Source: Galbibacter pacificus (GTDB taxonomy: Bacteria; Bacteroidota; Bacteroidia; Flavobacteriales; Flavobacteriaceae). From it: a DNA stretch of 64,000 nucleotides. The stretch spans positions 682,001 to 746,000 of the forward strand of contig NZ_JAQSVC010000001.1 in NCBI RefSeq assembly GCF_029603165.1, in the 5' to 3' direction. Within the stretch, counting starts at the first letter, position 1, and the number at the start of each line of letters is the position of its first letter. The position numbers were made by a program, and so were the translations under genes. Below the pieces are notes generated by a model. It saw nothing but the letters and a program-made list of their open reading frames with translations, did not search any database and was not told where the DNA came from. Of the stretch, positions 34,965-43,342 are shown in pieces.

Positions 34965-37169
34965 TTAAATTCGTCTTACTTTATCGATACCATTAATTTT
35001 TTTCAAGTTTTCTAACAATTTTTTTAAGATGGTTTTATTTTTAACTTCCACGGTAATTTTTCCGGAAAAAACACCGCCTTCGGTTTCAAAGTTGATGTTT
35101 TTCATGTTTACGTGCATGTTGTTGGAAATTACCTTGGTAACGTTGCTTACCAGCCCTAAATTGTCTATCCCGTCCAATTTAATAATGGCCGTGAACTCCT
35201 GTTGTGTCGAATCGATCCATTTTGCGGGAATAATCCGGTATGCATAATTGGACTGGAGGGTAATGGCGTTGGGACAGTTTTTCTTGTGCACCTTGATGCC
35301 TTCGTTTACCGTAATGAAACCAAAAACTTCATCTCCGGGGATGGGGCTGCAACAATTGGAAAATTTATAGTCCAGTTTTTCCTCCTCCTTGCCAAAAACA
35401 AGCTGGTCGTAATTGGTGGTAATTTCTTCTTTGTTAATTTCTTCGGAAGATGCGGGCTTGCGCATTTTATTTTTAAAGAAATTAATGAAGGTATTGTTTC
35501 GCGAGGCGGCAAAATCCTTTAGCATCTGGTTGTCTATGGTGCTGATCCCGATGCGGTAGAATAAATCCAAGCTGGTTTTCAGTTTAAAATAGACCACCAG
35601 ATCGTTTACCACTTTTTCGTTAAGGGTAATTTTAAGCTGCTTTAATTTTCGACGGAGGATTTCCTTGCCTTCTTCGGCAATTTTTTTCTTCTCTTCTTTC
35701 AGGGAAGATTTTATTTTGGCCCTGGCCCTGGCCGTTGTGGCATAATCCAACCAGTTGGCATTTGGTTTTGAACTCTCGGAAGTAATGATCTCTACCTGAT
35801 CGCCGCTCTTTAATTCTTTGCTGAGCGGGACCAACTTACCGTTTACTTTTGCCCCACGTGTTTTCAGGCCTACTTCCGTATGGATATTAAAGGCAAAATC
35901 CAGTGGGGAGGCCCCTTTTGGCAATGATTTTAATTCGCCTTTTGGGGTAAAAACAAAAATTTCCTGCGAATAGAGGTTCAGTTTAAATTCCTCAACAAAA
36001 TCCACTGCATTTCCTTCGGCGTTTTCCAAGGCTTCCTGCAGGCGGTTGAGCCAAATTTCAATTCCCTGTTCTTTTTGGTCGCCGTGCTTGTATTTAAAGT
36101 GGGCCGCATATCCCTTTTCTGCAATTTCGTGCATGCGCTCACTTCGTATCTGCACTTCCACCCAACGGCCCTTGGGACCGATCACGGTAATGTGCAGTGC
36201 TTCGTACCCGGTAGTTTTTGGGGAAGAGATCCAGTCGCGCAAACGCGTCGGGTTGGGCCTAAAGTGGTCTGTGACGATGGAATATATCTTCCAGGCGAGA
36301 AACTTTTCGTTTTCGCGGTCGCTTTTGTAGATAATACGGATGGCAAACTTGTCGTATACTTCATCGAAGCCCACGTTTTGGGCCTTCATTTTCCGGCGGA
36401 TGGAAAAAATGGATTTTGGCCGTCCTTTGATCACATAATTCAGCCCTTCATCATCAAGGCTTTCCTTGATAACATTGCTAAATGAACTTATGTAGGCTTC
36501 CTGGTCTTCCTTGCTTTCTTCCATTTTGCTCAAGATGTCGTTGTAGACATTTGGCTCGGTATATTTTAAACCAAGGTCTTCCAGTTCGGTTTTTATGTTA
36601 TAAAGCCCAATCCTATGGGCGAGCGGGGCATAAATGTACAGTGTTTCCGACGCAATTTTTACCTGCTTATGATCGGCCATGGAGTCCATGGTCTGCATAT
36701 TGTGCAGGCGGTCGGCAATTTTTATGAGTATTACCCTGACATCGTCGTTTAGGGTAAGCAGCATTTTCCTGAAATTTTCGGCCTGAAGGGAAATGTCCTG
36801 TTCGGACGTCATTTGTGAAATCTTGGTAAGACCGTCTACGATCCTGGCCACGGTTTCACCAAACAGGCGTTCCATATCTTCGAGCGTATACGAAGTGTCT
36901 TCCACCACATCGTGCAACAAAGCTGCCGCAATGGCAGTTGCATCCAGCCCTATTTGCTGTGCCACTATTTTTGCAACCGCAATAGGGTGGAAAATATAAG
37001 CTTCGCCACTTTTTCTCCGTTGGTCCTTATGTGCATCAACGGCAGTATCAAACGCCAACCTGATTAATTTTTTGTCTTCATCAGAAAGTGTTTGGTAACT
37101 TATGCGCAACAATTCCTTGTATTGCCTGGCAATCTGCTTGTTTTCTTTTTCTATGTCCAATACCCTCAT
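34965..37169 (-). CDS. Bifunctional (p)ppGpp synthetase/hydrolase (RelA/SpoT family)
   Basis: A 734-residue long RSH enzyme that controls the stringent response. The HD hydrolase domain has His61 in IFHPIAVAKIVA and His86-Asp87 in ALLHDVVEDT, so hydrolysis looks intact. The synthetase domain has YDKFAIRIIYKS and the strongly conserved GYEALHITVIGPKGRWVEVQ followed by MHEIAEKGYAAHFKYK. A TGS domain (about 405-465; VFTPKGELKSLPKGASPLDFAF) and a C-terminal ACT domain (about 655-734) follow. The Fur-family gene and purA lie downstream with short gaps. Confidence 0.97.
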   Translation of the reverse strand: MRVLDIEKENKQIARQYKELLRISYQTLSDEDKKLIRLAFDTAVDAHKDQRRKSGEAYIFHPIAVAKIVAQQIGLDATAIAAALLHDVVEDTSYTLEDMERLFGETVARIVDGLTKISQMTSEQDISLQAENFRKMLLTLNDDVRVILIKIADRLHNMQTMDSMADHKQVKIASETLYIYAPLAHRIGLYNIKTELEDLGLKYTEPNVYNDILSKMEESKEDQEAYISSFSNVIKESLDDEGLNYVIKGRPKSIFSIRRKMKAQNVGFDEVYDKFAIRIIYKSDRENEKFLAWKIYSIVTDHFRPNPTRLRDWISSPKTTGYEALHITVIGPKGRWVEVQIRSERMHEIAEKGYAAHFKYKHGDQKEQGIEIWLNRLQEALENAEGNAVDFVEEFKLNLYSQEIFVFTPKGELKSLPKGASPLDFAFNIHTEVGLKTRGAKVNGKLVPLSKELKSGDQVEIITSESSKPNANWLDYATTARARAKIKSSLKEEKKKIAEEGKEILRRKLKQLKITLNEKVVNDLVVYFKLKTSLDLFYRIGISTIDNQMLKDFAASRNNTFINFFKNKMRKPASSEEINKEEITTNYDQLVFGKEEEKLDYKFSNCCSPIPGDEVFGFITVNEGIKVHKKNCPNAITLQSNYAYRIIPAKWIDSTQQEFTAIIKLDGIDNLGLVSNVTKVISNNMHVNMKNINFETEGGVFSGKITVEVKNKTILKKLLENLKKINGIDKVRRI

Positions 37170-37290
37170 ATACTAAAAATACTATAATCTTTATTATTTA
37201 ACAACAAATTCCATGCCCTATTCTCATGGAGATGTTAACAAGTTTATTTACAGAAAAGGGCGCTTCTAAGGTATGAGAATACACTATATA

Positions 37291-38529
37291 TTAATGTTGT
37301 GCGCTCAAATTTTTAAACCTTTCCAGTAATGTAGGGTGCGAATAATGCACAAATACATACGCCGGATGCGGGGTTAGATTGCTCAAACTGTTTTTGGACA
37401 GCTTTTTAAGGGATGTGATCAGCGGTAATGGAGCATAGGTTTCTTTTGCATAATCGTCGGCCTGGTATTCAAATTTTCTGGAAAAATAGTTCATGATAAG
37501 TCCCGTAATTTCCGAAATGGGGCTGTACAAAATACCAAAGGCAATCAAACCTGCATGAAAACTGGGCTGTTTAACGCCAATGGCCAAGGAGAGTTCGGGA
37601 ATGTTGATGAAAAGGGAAAGGATGTACAAGGTCAAACCGGTTAATACGACCGATGCGGTAATGTTGAAAATAATATGCCTGCGCTTGTAATGCCCCACTT
37701 CGTGTGCGAGCACCGCTACAATTTCATCCTCCTCCAAATCTTTTATAAGGGTGTCGAACAGGGTTATCCTTTTTTGTTTGCCAAACCCCGAAAAGTAAGC
37801 ATTTGCCTTGGTAGAGCGCTTTGAGCCGTCTATCACAAAAACATTGTCCAGCTCAAACCCGACCTTTTGGGCATATACTTCTATTTTTGACCGTAGGCTC
37901 CCATCTTGTAAGGGGGTTTGCTTGTTAAAAAGTGGGACTATAAGGTTGCTGTAAAACATATTGATAAAAACGGTAAAAACAGCCACCAATGCCCAGGCGT
38001 ATATCCAAAAATCAGCACCCGTCAGCATATAAAACCATATAACGAGCGAGAGTATCCCGCCGCCCAGGACGATCATCATCAGCCATCCTTTTAGCTTATC
38101 AAGGAAAAATGTTTTTTTTGACATTTTGTTGAAGCCAAACTTTTCTTCGATGACAAAAGTATGGTAATAAGAAAAGGGTATGGTCAAAATATCACCGGCC
38201 AATAGAATGGTCCCGAAGAAAATAAGGGTCACGGCTATTTCATTGTTGCTGATGCCCCTTGCAAGCTTGTCCACAAATTCAAACCCGTCCAAAAAGAAAA
38301 AGGCCAGTGTAAGCATTAAAGAGTACAGGGAACTGATATTGGAAAATTTGTAATTGGTTTTTTTATAAGCCTGCGATTTTTTGTATTCGCCCTCGTCATA
38401 GACATCGTTTAATTCTTTTGGGACGGGACGGTCGAAATTCTTGGCATTGAGGTAATCCAGGATCTTATCAACGATAAAATCGAGCAGCAGGATCGTTATG
38501 ATGCTATAAAAAATGGTTTGTGGTGTCAT
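37291..38529 (-). CDS. M48 family zinc metallopeptidase (Ste24/CAAX-protease type)
   Basis: A 412-residue inner-membrane peptidase. The N-terminal half has about five membrane segments and the extended Ste24-type N-terminal domain (TFVIEEKFGFNKMSKKTFFLD). The zinc site is HEVGHYKRRH (about residues 277-286) with the third ligand Glu in RKFEYQADDYA. Ste24 homologues cleave prenylated proteins in eukaryotes; in bacteria they act in membrane protein quality control. A -7 box (38551-38558) lies 22 bases upstream. Confidence 0.93.
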   Translation of the reverse strand: MTPQTIFYSIITILLLDFIVDKILDYLNAKNFDRPVPKELNDVYDEGEYKKSQAYKKTNYKFSNISSLYSLMLTLAFFFLDGFEFVDKLARGISNNEIAVTLIFFGTILLAGDILTIPFSYYHTFVIEEKFGFNKMSKKTFFLDKLKGWLMMIVLGGGILSLVIWFYMLTGADFWIYAWALVAVFTVFINMFYSNLIVPLFNKQTPLQDGSLRSKIEVYAQKVGFELDNVFVIDGSKRSTKANAYFSGFGKQKRITLFDTLIKDLEEDEIVAVLAHEVGHYKRRHIIFNITASVVLTGLTLYILSLFINIPELSLAIGVKQPSFHAGLIAFGILYSPISEITGLIMNYFSRKFEYQADDYAKETYAPLPLITSLKKLSKNSLSNLTPHPAYVFVHYSHPTLLERFKNLSAQH

Positions 38530-38550
38530 CTTCTAAATAATTGGATGCTA

Positions 38551-38558
38551 CAAAAATA
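38551..38558 (-). promoter_or_regulatory. Candidate -7 box of the M48 peptidase gene
   Basis: The minus strand reads TATTTTTG, an exact TAnnTTTG match, 21 bases before the start codon at 38529. The 65-base gap to the methyltransferase stop holds nothing else. Confidence 0.5.
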
Positions 38559-38594
38559 GGATTGTTTTTTTAGGCCATGGACTTTTTCTGAGAT

Positions 38595-39395
38595 TTACAA
38601 GAAACCACGTTGCCTTTTTGCCTCAAAAATAACGATGGCGGCAGCTACCGAAACATTCATGGAATCGATTTCGCCTTGCATGGGGATAAGAATGTTCTGG
38701 TCGGAAGCATCGAGCCATTCCCCGCTAAGTCCGGTAGCTTCGGTTCCCACAACAATGGCGGTTGGAACGGTATAATCCAAAGTACTATAATTTACCGGTG
38801 CCGTCAAGGCGGCACAGTTGATGGCAATTTTTTTTAATTGCAGGTATTCAATAATCTCCATAGTCGTGCCCGTTGCAATTTTATTGGTAAAGACACAACC
38901 TACACTGGAACGGATGATGTTCGGGTTGTACAGGTCGCTTTTTGGATTGGCAATGATTACCGCGTCCAAATTCGCCGCATCTGCCGTGCGGAGCAATGCA
39001 CCGATATTTCCGGGTTTTTCTGGGGCCTCGGCCACCAAAATTAACGGATTTGCGTTTTTTAAATCCAAACTGTTTAAGCTATGCGGTTTGCTTTGGGCAA
39101 TGGCCAAAACTCCTTCTGTGGTTTGCCTATACGCAAGTTTTTGATATACTTCTTTTGAGATTTTAATAAATTCTACCGAAGGAAGTTTTTTGATCAAAGC
39201 GTCCAGATTTTCTTCAGAAAAAATATCGGCAAAAAAAAGAAGGGTTTGTATGTTGTAATTTCCCTTGAGGGCCAGTTTGAGTTCCCGTTGTCCTTCAATA
39301 ACAAAAAGTCCTGACTTGCGCCTTTCTTTGGATTTTTCCTTGAGCTGTAAAATTTGTTTTACAAGATTGTTTTGAGTGCTGGTAATTTCTTTCAA
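38595..39395 (-). CDS. TrmH/SpoU-type RNA 2'-O-methyltransferase
   Basis: A 266-residue SPOUT enzyme. The N-terminal substrate-binding domain (about 1-95; KSKERRKSGLFVIEGQREL) is followed by the knotted methyltransferase domain with motif 1 EKPGNIGALLRTADAANLDAVI, motif 2 AIVVGTEATGLSGEWLD and motif 3 IPMQGEIDSMNVSVAAAIVIFEA. It would methylate a ribose in rRNA or tRNA; the target cannot be told from sequence. A -7 box lies 14 bases upstream, so the transcript may be almost leaderless. Confidence 0.95.
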   Translation of the reverse strand: MKEITSTQNNLVKQILQLKEKSKERRKSGLFVIEGQRELKLALKGNYNIQTLLFFADIFSEENLDALIKKLPSVEFIKISKEVYQKLAYRQTTEGVLAIAQSKPHSLNSLDLKNANPLILVAEAPEKPGNIGALLRTADAANLDAVIIANPKSDLYNPNIIRSSVGCVFTNKIATGTTMEIIEYLQLKKIAINCAALTAPVNYSTLDYTVPTAIVVGTEATGLSGEWLDASDQNILIPMQGEIDSMNVSVAAAIVIFEAKRQRGFL

Positions 39396-39408
39396 CGCTA
39401 TTTTTTTT

Positions 39409-39416
39409 CAAAAATA
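39409..39416 (-). promoter_or_regulatory. Candidate -7 box of the RNA methyltransferase gene
   Basis: The minus strand reads TATTTTTG at 39416-39409, only 14 bases before the ATG at 39395. Transcription starting about 6-7 bases after the box would leave a leader of only a few bases. Confidence 0.45.
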
Positions 39417-39601
39417 AATTAAAATCACCGGAAAACAATATTCCTATTTGGCATTGAATTTCATTGGGCATGAATGATTTTATAAAATATACATTACGAT
39501 ATTTCAAATATAACGGCCTTATTTTTTTACATCAATAATTAAAAACCCCGCTTTTGAGAATCCCGTTTTTTTACTGTTAATTAACGTTAAATATACATAA
39601 G

Positions 39602-39620
39602 TTAATAGTGTTACTATTAA
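39602..39620. promoter_or_regulatory. Perfect palindrome, probable TetR-type operator
   Basis: TTAATAGT-GTT-ACTATTAA, two perfect 8-bp arms with a 3-base spacer. Its right end overlaps the -7 box TAATTTTG (39618-39625) of the TetR-ABC-HlyD-TolC operon, the classical position for repression by blocking RNA polymerase. Two further small palindromes, GTTAATTAAC (39576-39585) and TTAACGTTAA (39581-39590), lie just upstream. Confidence 0.72.
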
Positions 39621-39625
39621 TTTTG
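39618..39625 (+). promoter_or_regulatory. Candidate -7 box of the TetR-ABC-HlyD-TolC operon
   Basis: TAATTTTG fits TAnnTTTG exactly and sits 31 bases before the TetR start codon. The -33 region is covered by the A/T-rich palindromes and has no clear TTTG. Confidence 0.55.
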
Positions 39626-39656
39626 TGCGCTTTCATATTAAAATGCTGAAAATTAA

Positions 39657-40328
39657 ATGGAATTTCCTGGAAATTTACGTTTTACAATTAATGAGAAGTT
39701 ATACCTGAAGGACCCTGAATCTTCCGAATTAGGGAGGAAAATCCTTAAGTATAGCATTATCCTTATCGACCAGATAGGATTTGAATCCTTCACCTTTAAA
39801 AGGTTGGGGCAATGCATAGGATCCAATGAAAGTTCGGTATACCGCTATTTTGAGAACAAGCACAAATTGTTATTGTATCTATCTTCCTGGTACTGGTCCT
39901 GGATAGAATACAGGATGTTGTTTTCCATCCAGAACATTGCCGACCCCCTGCAAAAACTGCATAGGGTAATTGAAGTGGTTGCTGCCGAAGTAAAAGACGA
40001 TGAGACAACGGCATATATAGATGAGGCCATACTTAACAGGATTATAATTTCCGAGTATTCCAAAACATTTCTCACCAAGGAAGTGGACAAGGAAAACAAG
40101 GATGGTTTTTTTTTGGTCTACAAGAGGATAAACCTTTTGCTGGCCGATATCATATCTGAAGTTAAGCCCGATTATCCATACAGTAAAACATTGGCTTCAT
40201 CCATAGTTGTTGGTACCATTAACCAGCATTTTTTTAAACAACACTTTAAAGCGATTACCGATTTTTCCGGTCATGATGGGGAAGTCGCATCGTTTTATAT
40301 TAAAACCCTTGATAAAATATTGCTATGA
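39657..40328 (+). CDS. TetR/AcrR-like transcriptional regulator
   Basis: A 223-residue regulator. After about 20 leading residues a TetR-type N-terminal DNA-binding domain appears (LKYSIILIDQIGFESFTFKRL, then CIGSNESSVYRYFENKHKLL, with the usual Y-R-Y-F-x-N/S-K end of the recognition helix). The C-terminal part is helical and variable, as expected for a ligand pocket. The stop overlaps the ABC gene start by 4 bases (ATGA). The palindrome overlapping the operon's promoter suggests autoregulation and control of the export genes. The inducer is unknown. Confidence 0.88.
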   Translation: MEFPGNLRFTINEKLYLKDPESSELGRKILKYSIILIDQIGFESFTFKRLGQCIGSNESSVYRYFENKHKLLLYLSSWYWSWIEYRMLFSIQNIADPLQKLHRVIEVVAAEVKDDETTAYIDEAILNRIIISEYSKTFLTKEVDKENKDGFFLVYKRINLLLADIISEVKPDYPYSKTLASSIVVGTINQHFFKQHFKAITDFSGHDGEVASFYIKTLDKILL

Positions 40329-41971
40329 CACCATTTAAAAGATTTAGAGGCTTGCTGAAAGTGGATAAAAAAGATATATACCAGATTTTTTTGTATTCCA
40401 TCCTTGCCGGGGTAATCAGTTTGTCGCTTCCCTTGGGGATACAATCCATTGTTAATTTCCTTCAGGCGGGAAAGGTAAGCACGTCTTGGATAGTGCTGGT
40501 AATTATTGTGGTTCTGGGGGTAGCAATGGTTGGGGTTTTTAGGATTATGCAATACCGTATAACGGAAAATTTGCAACAAAAGATCTTTGTGCGGTCTTCT
40601 TTTGAGTTTGCTTATAGGTTTCCTAAAATGAAGTTCAGCAAGCTTTACCCTTATTTGCCGGAAGAACTTGCCAACCGCTTTTTCGACACGCTCAATGTCC
40701 AAAAGGGCGTTTCAAAATTATTGCTGGATATTTCCGGAGCTGCGCTTCAGGTTATTTTCGGCATTATCCTTTTATCGCTATACCATTCTTTTTTCATTCT
40801 GTTTGGCATGATGCTCATTGTGTTGTTATACCTAATATTCAGGTTAAACTTTTCTTCGGGTGTGGCAACAAGTTTGAAGGAGTCTAACTATAAATACAAG
40901 GTAGCGCATTGGTTGCAGGAAATAGCAAGAAACCATATGAGCTTCAAAAACAAAAGGGTTTTTAATTTTTCCCTCGACAAAAATGATGATTTGGTTGGCG
41001 GTTATTTAAAAGGAAGGGAAAGCCACTTCGATATTTTAAGGAGACAGTTTATACAACTTACCGGGTTTAAGGTGCTTATGACGGCAGGACTGCTTATTAT
41101 TGGCGGTTTGCTGGTATTAAATCAGCAAATGAACATTGGTCAGTTTGTGGCCGCCGAAATTATTATTCTGAATATTACCAATGCCGTTGAAAAACTTTTT
41201 TCGGGCACAGAGTTGTTTTACGACGTGCTGGCATCGTTGGAAAAAATAGGAAAGGTCATGGATATCGAGTTGGATGCAGAGGAAGAAGGGCAGTATAAAT
41301 TAAACGAAAAGCCCATAGCTATTGAAACAAGGGGGTTGTCGTACAAGTTTCCCGATTCCGACCAGTTTGTGCTCAAGGACGTTTCCATGGAGATAGCACA
41401 AGGCGACCGTATTCTTATCGAAGGGCCCAACGGATCGGGAAAAACAACACTGGCCAGGCTCTTAAGCCGTGTAATAGAACCCACAGAGGGCATGTTATAT
41501 ATCAATGGGACTAACTATAAAAAGTATTCCTTGGAAGATTTTAGGTTTAACATAAGTACCATAAACGTTAACGACAATGTTTTTGAAGGGACTATTTTAG
41601 AGAATATCACCTGTAAAAATCCCGATATTTCACTTGCAAGGATAGTGTCGGTAATGGAAGATTTAAAGCTGGCAGAATATATCAAGTCCCTTCCTAACGG
41701 ATTGGACACAAAGGTCCACTCGGGGGGAAAACAGCTTTCGTCTTCCATCGTCGAAAAAATATTATTGGTCCGCTGTGTCCTTTCCGATCCCAGGATGATT
41801 TTTCTGGAAGAACCTTTGGAAAATGTAGATAAGGACTCTGCTAAAGAAATTATTGATTACATGACTGCCAAAGACAAGCCCTGGACATTGGTGGTAATTT
41901 CAAAGAACCCTTATTGGAAGTCAAAATGCAATAAGAGTTTTTATATGGAACAAGGTACTTTAAAAAATTAA
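40325..41971 (+). CDS. ABC transporter, fused permease and degenerate ATP-binding domain
   Basis: A 548-residue half-transporter with the layout of type I secretion and peptide exporters: a six-helix membrane domain (about 20-305) and a C-terminal NBD (about 330-548), without a peptidase domain. Walker A is intact (GPNGSGKTTL, Lys373). Other NBD motifs are altered by comparison with the usual exporter NBD: the Q-loop Gln position is Val415 (STINVND), the LSGGQ signature reads LSSSI (471-475), the Walker B Asp is Glu495 followed by Glu496 (MIFLEEPL), and the switch His is Lys527 (VISKNP). It partners HlyD and TolC genes directly downstream. ATP hydrolysis may be weak or absent. Confidence 0.9.
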   Translation: MTPFKRFRGLLKVDKKDIYQIFLYSILAGVISLSLPLGIQSIVNFLQAGKVSTSWIVLVIIVVLGVAMVGVFRIMQYRITENLQQKIFVRSSFEFAYRFPKMKFSKLYPYLPEELANRFFDTLNVQKGVSKLLLDISGAALQVIFGIILLSLYHSFFILFGMMLIVLLYLIFRLNFSSGVATSLKESNYKYKVAHWLQEIARNHMSFKNKRVFNFSLDKNDDLVGGYLKGRESHFDILRRQFIQLTGFKVLMTAGLLIIGGLLVLNQQMNIGQFVAAEIIILNITNAVEKLFSGTELFYDVLASLEKIGKVMDIELDAEEEGQYKLNEKPIAIETRGLSYKFPDSDQFVLKDVSMEIAQGDRILIEGPNGSGKTTLARLLSRVIEPTEGMLYINGTNYKKYSLEDFRFNISTINVNDNVFEGTILENITCKNPDISLARIVSVMEDLKLAEYIKSLPNGLDTKVHSGGKQLSSSIVEKILLVRCVLSDPRMIFLEEPLENVDKDSAKEIIDYMTAKDKPWTLVVISKNPYWKSKCNKSFYMEQGTLKN

Positions 41972-41974
41972 GCT

Positions 41975-43342
41975 ATGTTGAATATTTCAGATAATAGAAT
42001 CCATAACTATATAGATGTTGGCAGGTTTAAATCCATGAAGATTTTTGCCGACAACAAACACTATAAAATCATCCGTAAAGTTGTTTGGGGTGTGTTTATT
42101 GCATTGATCTTGGTTTTGTTCCTGCCGTGGACGCAAAATATAAGCGGAAGCGGTTTTGTAACTACGCTCAAACCCGGACAACGGCCACAAACGGTGCATG
42201 CCATTATTGGCGGTAGGATAGAAAAATGGTATGTGCAGGAAGGGGATTATGTAGAAAAGGGCGATACCATTTTATACATTTCCGAGACAAAATCGGAGTA
42301 TTTGGACCCCAACCTTATCGAGAATACCGAAAGCCAGGTCAAGGCCAAAGAAAATGCTGTTGCATCGTACATGGCCAAGGTGGAAGCCCTTGGAGAGCAA
42401 ATTGAAGCCATTAAAAGGGAAAGACAACTTAAACTTAAACAGGCCGATAATAAATTAAAACAAAGTAGGCTTAAAGTAGAAAGCGACAGTATGGAACTGG
42501 AAGCCATAAAAACGCAGTTAAGTATTGCCGAAACTCAATATCAGCGGGCATTCAATTTAAACGAGGAAGGCCTAAAGCCTATGACGTATGTTGAAGAAAA
42601 GAGGGTTAAGCTTCAGCAAATGCAGGCCAAGATAATAACACAAGAGAATAAGTTTTTGGCAAGCCAGAACGAATTGATCAATAGCGAAATGGAGCTTACC
42701 CGTTTGTCGGCATCCTATTCGGAAAAACTGGCCAAGGCAAACAGCGACCGCCAAACGGCATTGAGCACCCAATTTGATACCGAATCGAATGTAAGCAAAC
42801 TCCGGTCGCAATTTGCCAATTACAAGCTCCGTAATGGCATGTATTATATTACCGCGCCCCAAACGGGTTATGTGAACCGGGCATTACAATCGGGTTTAGG
42901 GGAAACGGTCAAGGAAGGCGCCTCGATAGTGAGTATTATGCCGGCATCTTTTGAAATTGCCGTGGAATCGTATGTGGAGCCCATGGATTATCCTTTAATA
43001 AATAAGGGAGAAAAGGTCAGGATATGGTTCGATGGATGGCCTACAATTGTTTTTAGCGGTTGGCCCGGGGTTTCGTACGGTACCTTTGGGGGCGTTATTG
43101 TGGCCAAGGAGAATTTTATAAGTGCCAATGGTAAATACCGGGTATTAATAGCCCCCGACCCGAGTGATAAGCCCTGGCCAAAGCTATTGAGCATTGGTGC
43201 GGGCACACAAACCCTTGCCTTGTTGGACACGGTTCCTATTTGGTTTGAAATATGGCGGACATTAAACGGGTTCCCGCCTAACTTTTACAGGACCCAAACG
43301 GGTGCAAATACAAAAGCAAATGCAGAAAAAACAAACAAGTAA
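41975..43342 (+). CDS. HlyD-family periplasmic adaptor (membrane fusion protein)
   Basis: A 455-residue adaptor bridging the inner-membrane ABC protein to TolC. It has a cytoplasmic N-terminus, one membrane segment (about 33-52), a lipoyl-like half (TLKPGQRPQTVHAIIGGRIEKW), a long coiled-coil hairpin (about 100-275), the second lipoyl half (MYYITAPQTGYVNRALQSGLGE) and a beta-barrel domain. It is 3 bases after the ABC gene, and its end overlaps the TolC reading frame by up to 41 bases. The long hairpin is typical of adaptors that contact TolC directly. Confidence 0.92.
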   Translation: MLNISDNRIHNYIDVGRFKSMKIFADNKHYKIIRKVVWGVFIALILVLFLPWTQNISGSGFVTTLKPGQRPQTVHAIIGGRIEKWYVQEGDYVEKGDTILYISETKSEYLDPNLIENTESQVKAKENAVASYMAKVEALGEQIEAIKRERQLKLKQADNKLKQSRLKVESDSMELEAIKTQLSIAETQYQRAFNLNEEGLKPMTYVEEKRVKLQQMQAKIITQENKFLASQNELINSEMELTRLSASYSEKLAKANSDRQTALSTQFDTESNVSKLRSQFANYKLRNGMYYITAPQTGYVNRALQSGLGETVKEGASIVSIMPASFEIAVESYVEPMDYPLINKGEKVRIWFDGWPTIVFSGWPGVSYGTFGGVIVAKENFISANGKYRVLIAPDPSDKPWPKLLSIGAGTQTLALLDTVPIWFEIWRTLNGFPPNFYRTQTGANTKANAEKTNK

